A model generated the notes under the pieces. That model had not been told where the DNA came from and searched no databases. It worked only from the letters and a program-made list of their open reading frames with translations. DNA of 64,000 bases from Paramecium sonneborni (taxonomy: Eukaryota; Ciliophora; Oligohymenophorea; Peniculida; Parameciidae). The stretch is from positions 127,895 through 191,894 of the forward strand of contig CAJJDN010000064.1 of the NCBI GenBank assembly GCA_905182985.1, written 5' to 3'. Position numbers and translations under genes: made by a program. How positions within the stretch are numbered: the first letter of the stretch is position 1; each line of letters opens with the position of its first letter. Below, piece by piece: positions 60,966 through 64,000 of the stretch.

Positions 60966-63372
60966 TCAATTATCAATATCGTTATTTTCATTTTCATTTT
61001 CACTTTCACTTTCAAATTCTTCTTCTTCTTCATCCATTTCATCAATTTCATCATGAATGATTGTTGCTCCATATAATTTAATTAATTCTTCAGAATCTTC
61101 CCTTTCATCAAAGATTAATTGAAACTTATTGTTTTCTAAGAGATTGTCATAAAAAAGAAAATGTTTCTTACATGGAGGCCATAAACTTGAATCAGGTGGT
61201 GGAATAATCGTGTCAATAGACATTCGAAATGCATTTTCAACCATTTATGGAATTATTCTTTATAATACAGGGCTACTTGTTTCTAAACATGGATTAGTAT
61301 TAATTTCAATTAAATATGGTTTAAATGATTAATCTATCATAAAATCCAAACCAAATATTTCAAAATTGAATTCTTTCTTATAAGGAGCTAATTTACAATA
61401 CACAGATTTTATACTAGTAGTAGCAATATCAATAAGTTAAGGATAGAGATCCTTATAAAAATGATATTTTTTTGGTTGATTGTCTAAATAACGTTGAAAT
61501 TCAGAAAATGATAATTTATTTCCATTTTCATACTTACCATATGTATCAGCATATTTTTATATTGCATCATTAGTTAAATGAACATATAAATTAGCAGGAT
61601 CATCTAAATCGAATTCTTCAGATGAAGTTCTAATGTATCCATCTTCATACCAATATGCTCTCATTACATTATTAAGTTATGTAATAAGAAAGTAACATCG
61701 AATGTCAAATTTTCTTTTGTTATACAAGAAAGGCTTTTCTATATACTTTTAAATTAAGTAGGTAAATTGTTTTCCATCAGTATGCATCTACTTTTTACTC
61801 ACAATTTTATTTATTTCAGATAAACTTTAACATACTGTTATTCCAGTGCCTCTATTTGTAAATTCCCCAGGTTTTACAATCCAAGTAGAGCCTCTAGATA
61901 GTAATCTTTTTTATACTTTGGTTATTTTTTATAGAATTCCAGAAATTACAGATAAACCTTATCTCTAGCTCCCTTCTGTATGTGAAATGTTCTTGGAATG
62001 ATCTAATTCAAATCTTGCTTTGTCAATTCATAATATTTTTTAAGATTATGATACATAGCTTTCTTATTTCCTAAGTGGTAATTCTTATCAATATGATTGT
62101 GAATCTAATCTATTTGAATATATCATACCTTAATATTCGAATCAACTTTCAGAATACTTAAATTCTTCTAATTTACAAACTTCATATATGCTTTTTAATT
62201 TCTATCAATTGTTTTATATTCACTATCGTCTCTCATCAATCTTAAAAATGGATCAATAACCTATTTCTTCTTGATTAAATTAAATTATTGTTAATTCAAG
62301 ATTTTCTTTTTCTATTGTTAAACACAATTATTTGAATATTTTTATTAATTTATAAATTCTTAAACTTTTATTTAAGTCCAAATGAAATTGCTATCTTCAT
62401 TTGATAACTCATTGAATTTCAATTGAGTCAACCACCATCGTTACTTTACGATTTCTTTTAAAAGGAAAGAATTATTTCCTCCTCCGATCTTTAATTTCAA
62501 TTCAATTAAACAATCTTATGGTTAAGTGTAAAATCCACTTTAACAAGATACTAAAAATAAAAAATGTTAATAATTCTGTAATTTAGTTTAAAATAACTAT
62601 TCCCTTGACAATTAAGAATACTCAGTTAAAGAAAACTTAAAATTGTTACTTTAAATTTAAGTTGAATTACTTTGAGGAACAATGATCTTTTAAGGAACTG
62701 GACTAGCATTAGTTTAATTAACAGATTTTCTTTTTTTAGTGTTTTGTTAAATTCTAAACTTAAGTCTCTTATCTAGTTCTTCTGTAAAAGACTAAGATTT
62801 ATCCCTTTCTTTATCCTAAGAAAATGCCTTTTATCTTATTGTTTTTTGAGATATCAAGGCATTATGTTCTATTAATTTTGGAAATGGTGTAACTGCAGAA
62901 ATTCTAAGTTACATACCTTATAATAAACTGGTGAGAATCGATTTTGTATTGCTTATATCTGATTAATTATAGAATCCCTTAAAAACTTTATTTTTGTTGT
63001 CTTCCATAGGATCACAATTGCTTGTTTAAATTTTCCTTTTATCCAAAAATTAGTGTGCATTGTTTGAAAATACAACACTATAAGTACCTGATGCCTAAGG
63101 TTCTTATGATAAGTGTCTTTGTATACTACAAGCTTTTATAAGATTTTGATAATAATACCTTATTAAATTTTATAAACAGGTTTACGAGTTATACTAGGTC
63201 TTCTAAATGTAAATTTAGTATTTGATTTACTATCCAATCTACGCTCTTTTAATAGTTCTGAAAATTTAATGCTGTTTTTCTTATTCAGTTAATTTATTTT
63301 CTATTAAAAAGAGATTCCATTTGCAGTTTTTTTCTGTTGAGGAGTTCTTATAAGGAGTTCTTCTCTCTGCAT
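60966..63372 (-). CDS. tubulin tyrosine ligase-like (TTLL) glutamylase/glycylase
   Basis: 769 residues, five exons (introns 61894-61916, 62105-62128, 62893-62916, 63133-63158; 770 codons exactly). ATP-grasp TTLL core: NFIWTQ, LTKQDLNQIIPRTFHI, STWIVKPGEFTNRGTGI (ATP lysine region), KYIEKPFLYNKRKFDIRCYF, YVHLTNDAIQ, FEIFGLDFMID and PYLIEINTNPCLETSSPVL (catalytic metal site). Modifies tubulin C-terminal tails in cilia and basal bodies. A basic 200-residue N-terminal tail precedes the core. The C terminus is very acidic (DEMDEEEEEFESESENE), a local tract written with GAA. It may be a glutamylase rather than a true tyrosine ligase, because of the long extra N terminus. Confidence 0.93.
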
Positions 63373-63569
63373 TTTTATTTTGTATTACTTTTTATTAGTT
63401 TTAATTTTTATTATTATCGAATTAATCAATTAATCAGTTTAATGATATTGCAATAAAAATAATATAATTAATTTATAATAGATCATAAATTAATAATGGT
63501 CTAAGTTATTAATCAATGTTAGTATATTAAATAAATAAATGTAAAATTCATAAAAATAATAAGAATCTC

Positions 63570-64000
63570 ATGATTGCAATGATTGTTGGTCTGCTCTTTT
63601 ATGTGGTTTAGTGGAAATATTAATTAAAACAAACCATTAAAATTAGATAAAATTACTATTACCACTAACTAATTAATTTGCTCCAATTAGAATTCACAAG
63701 ACTTAAGAATTGTTAAATCAAATGATTCGAAATCCAAATTTAGCTCTTTTTTACACATTAGTAAATTAAGAAGAATCATCATAAATAATGAAGATGCATA
63801 TATTTGCTTAACATAAAATAATAGCTCCTTAAATATGCAATAAAGACATTCTCTAGAAATTAGGTTAGACTTTCAAAGTGGATATTATATTTTTGACATA
63901 CAATACTTCAATTTCACTTTCGAACAGTGAGAATCTTCCATTAGTGTTAAAAATAGTATAATTTTAAAGCCATTATACAGTAGAAGTTTAAGAAAAGTAA
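63570..64000 (+). CDS. unknown gene, 5' part, cut by window end
   Basis: Two frames carry coding-like sequence. One begins ATG 63570 with a hydrophobic stretch (MIAMIVGLLFYVVQWKYQLK) and ends at a TGA near 63733. The other is open from at least 63600 to the window end (QMIRNPNLALFYTLVNQEE; QKLGQTFKVDIIFLTYNTS). They must be joined by an intron or a shift I could not place. The protein is not recognised. It might be a membrane protein with an N-terminal anchor and a beta-rich part. Its start is divergent from the TTLL gene by 197 bp. Confidence 0.5.

Overview
The window looks like macronuclear DNA of a ciliate, most probably Paramecium. Three things show this. (1) Real genes read through TAA and TAG, which sit where glutamine belongs, and end only at TGA. 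(2) Genes are cut by very short introns: I resolved 67, all 20-32 nt, GT...AG, nearly all starting GTA or GTT and ending in TAG or AAG. (3) The DNA is strongly A+T rich, with almost no space between genes. All gene models were hand-built with this code and these introns. For nearly every spliced model, total length minus introns is an exact number of codons, which is an internal check. No database search was run, so family names rest on motifs I recognise.

Layout. 1-8.4 kb: 3' end of an MFSD1-like transporter; an R1R2R3 Myb protein divergent from a CDP-diacylglycerol synthase; a 200-residue protein with two PP1-docking motifs; an SCP/FCP1-type phosphatase; a large LRR protein. 8.5-13 kb: a PP2C phosphatase, then tRNA-Leu(UAA) and a decayed ULK-like kinase, both inside a 1,126-bp block present twice around a single N (probably an assembly artefact). 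13-19.7 kb: kinesin-9, a WD40 relic, a membrane protein, a small SILK-motif protein, a kinase and an F-box-like protein. 19.7-27 kb: dual-specificity phosphatase, RING/B-box protein, second kinase, mitochondrial ATP synthase gamma subunit, EF-hand protein, short coiled-coil protein, BTB protein. 27-39 kb: second PP2C, C2HC zinc-finger protein, two coiled-coil or basic proteins, sortilin-like receptor, phosphoglycerate kinase, secreted class 3 lipase. 39-46.7 kb: a 1,726-residue type I membrane protein and two cytoskeletal-type proteins. 46.8-64 kb: a 1,539-residue WD40 protein, a Rab GTPase, a full ABCC transporter, an Aurora-like kinase, a PTEN phosphatase, a beta/gamma-crystallin-like gene, a TTLL glutamylase/ligase and a truncated gene.

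The genes are unlinked housekeeping and signalling genes, not an operon. Two themes stand out. One is density of phosphorylation genes: five protein or lipid phosphatases, three intact kinases, one relic kinase, and two candidate PP1 partners. The other is cilium and cortex biology: kinesin-9, TTLL, a C2HC protein, coiled-coil proteins and an Aurora-like kinase. Several divergent pairs have start codons only 6-60 bp apart. Two genes (MFSD1-like and PTEN) need a single-base correction to read through.
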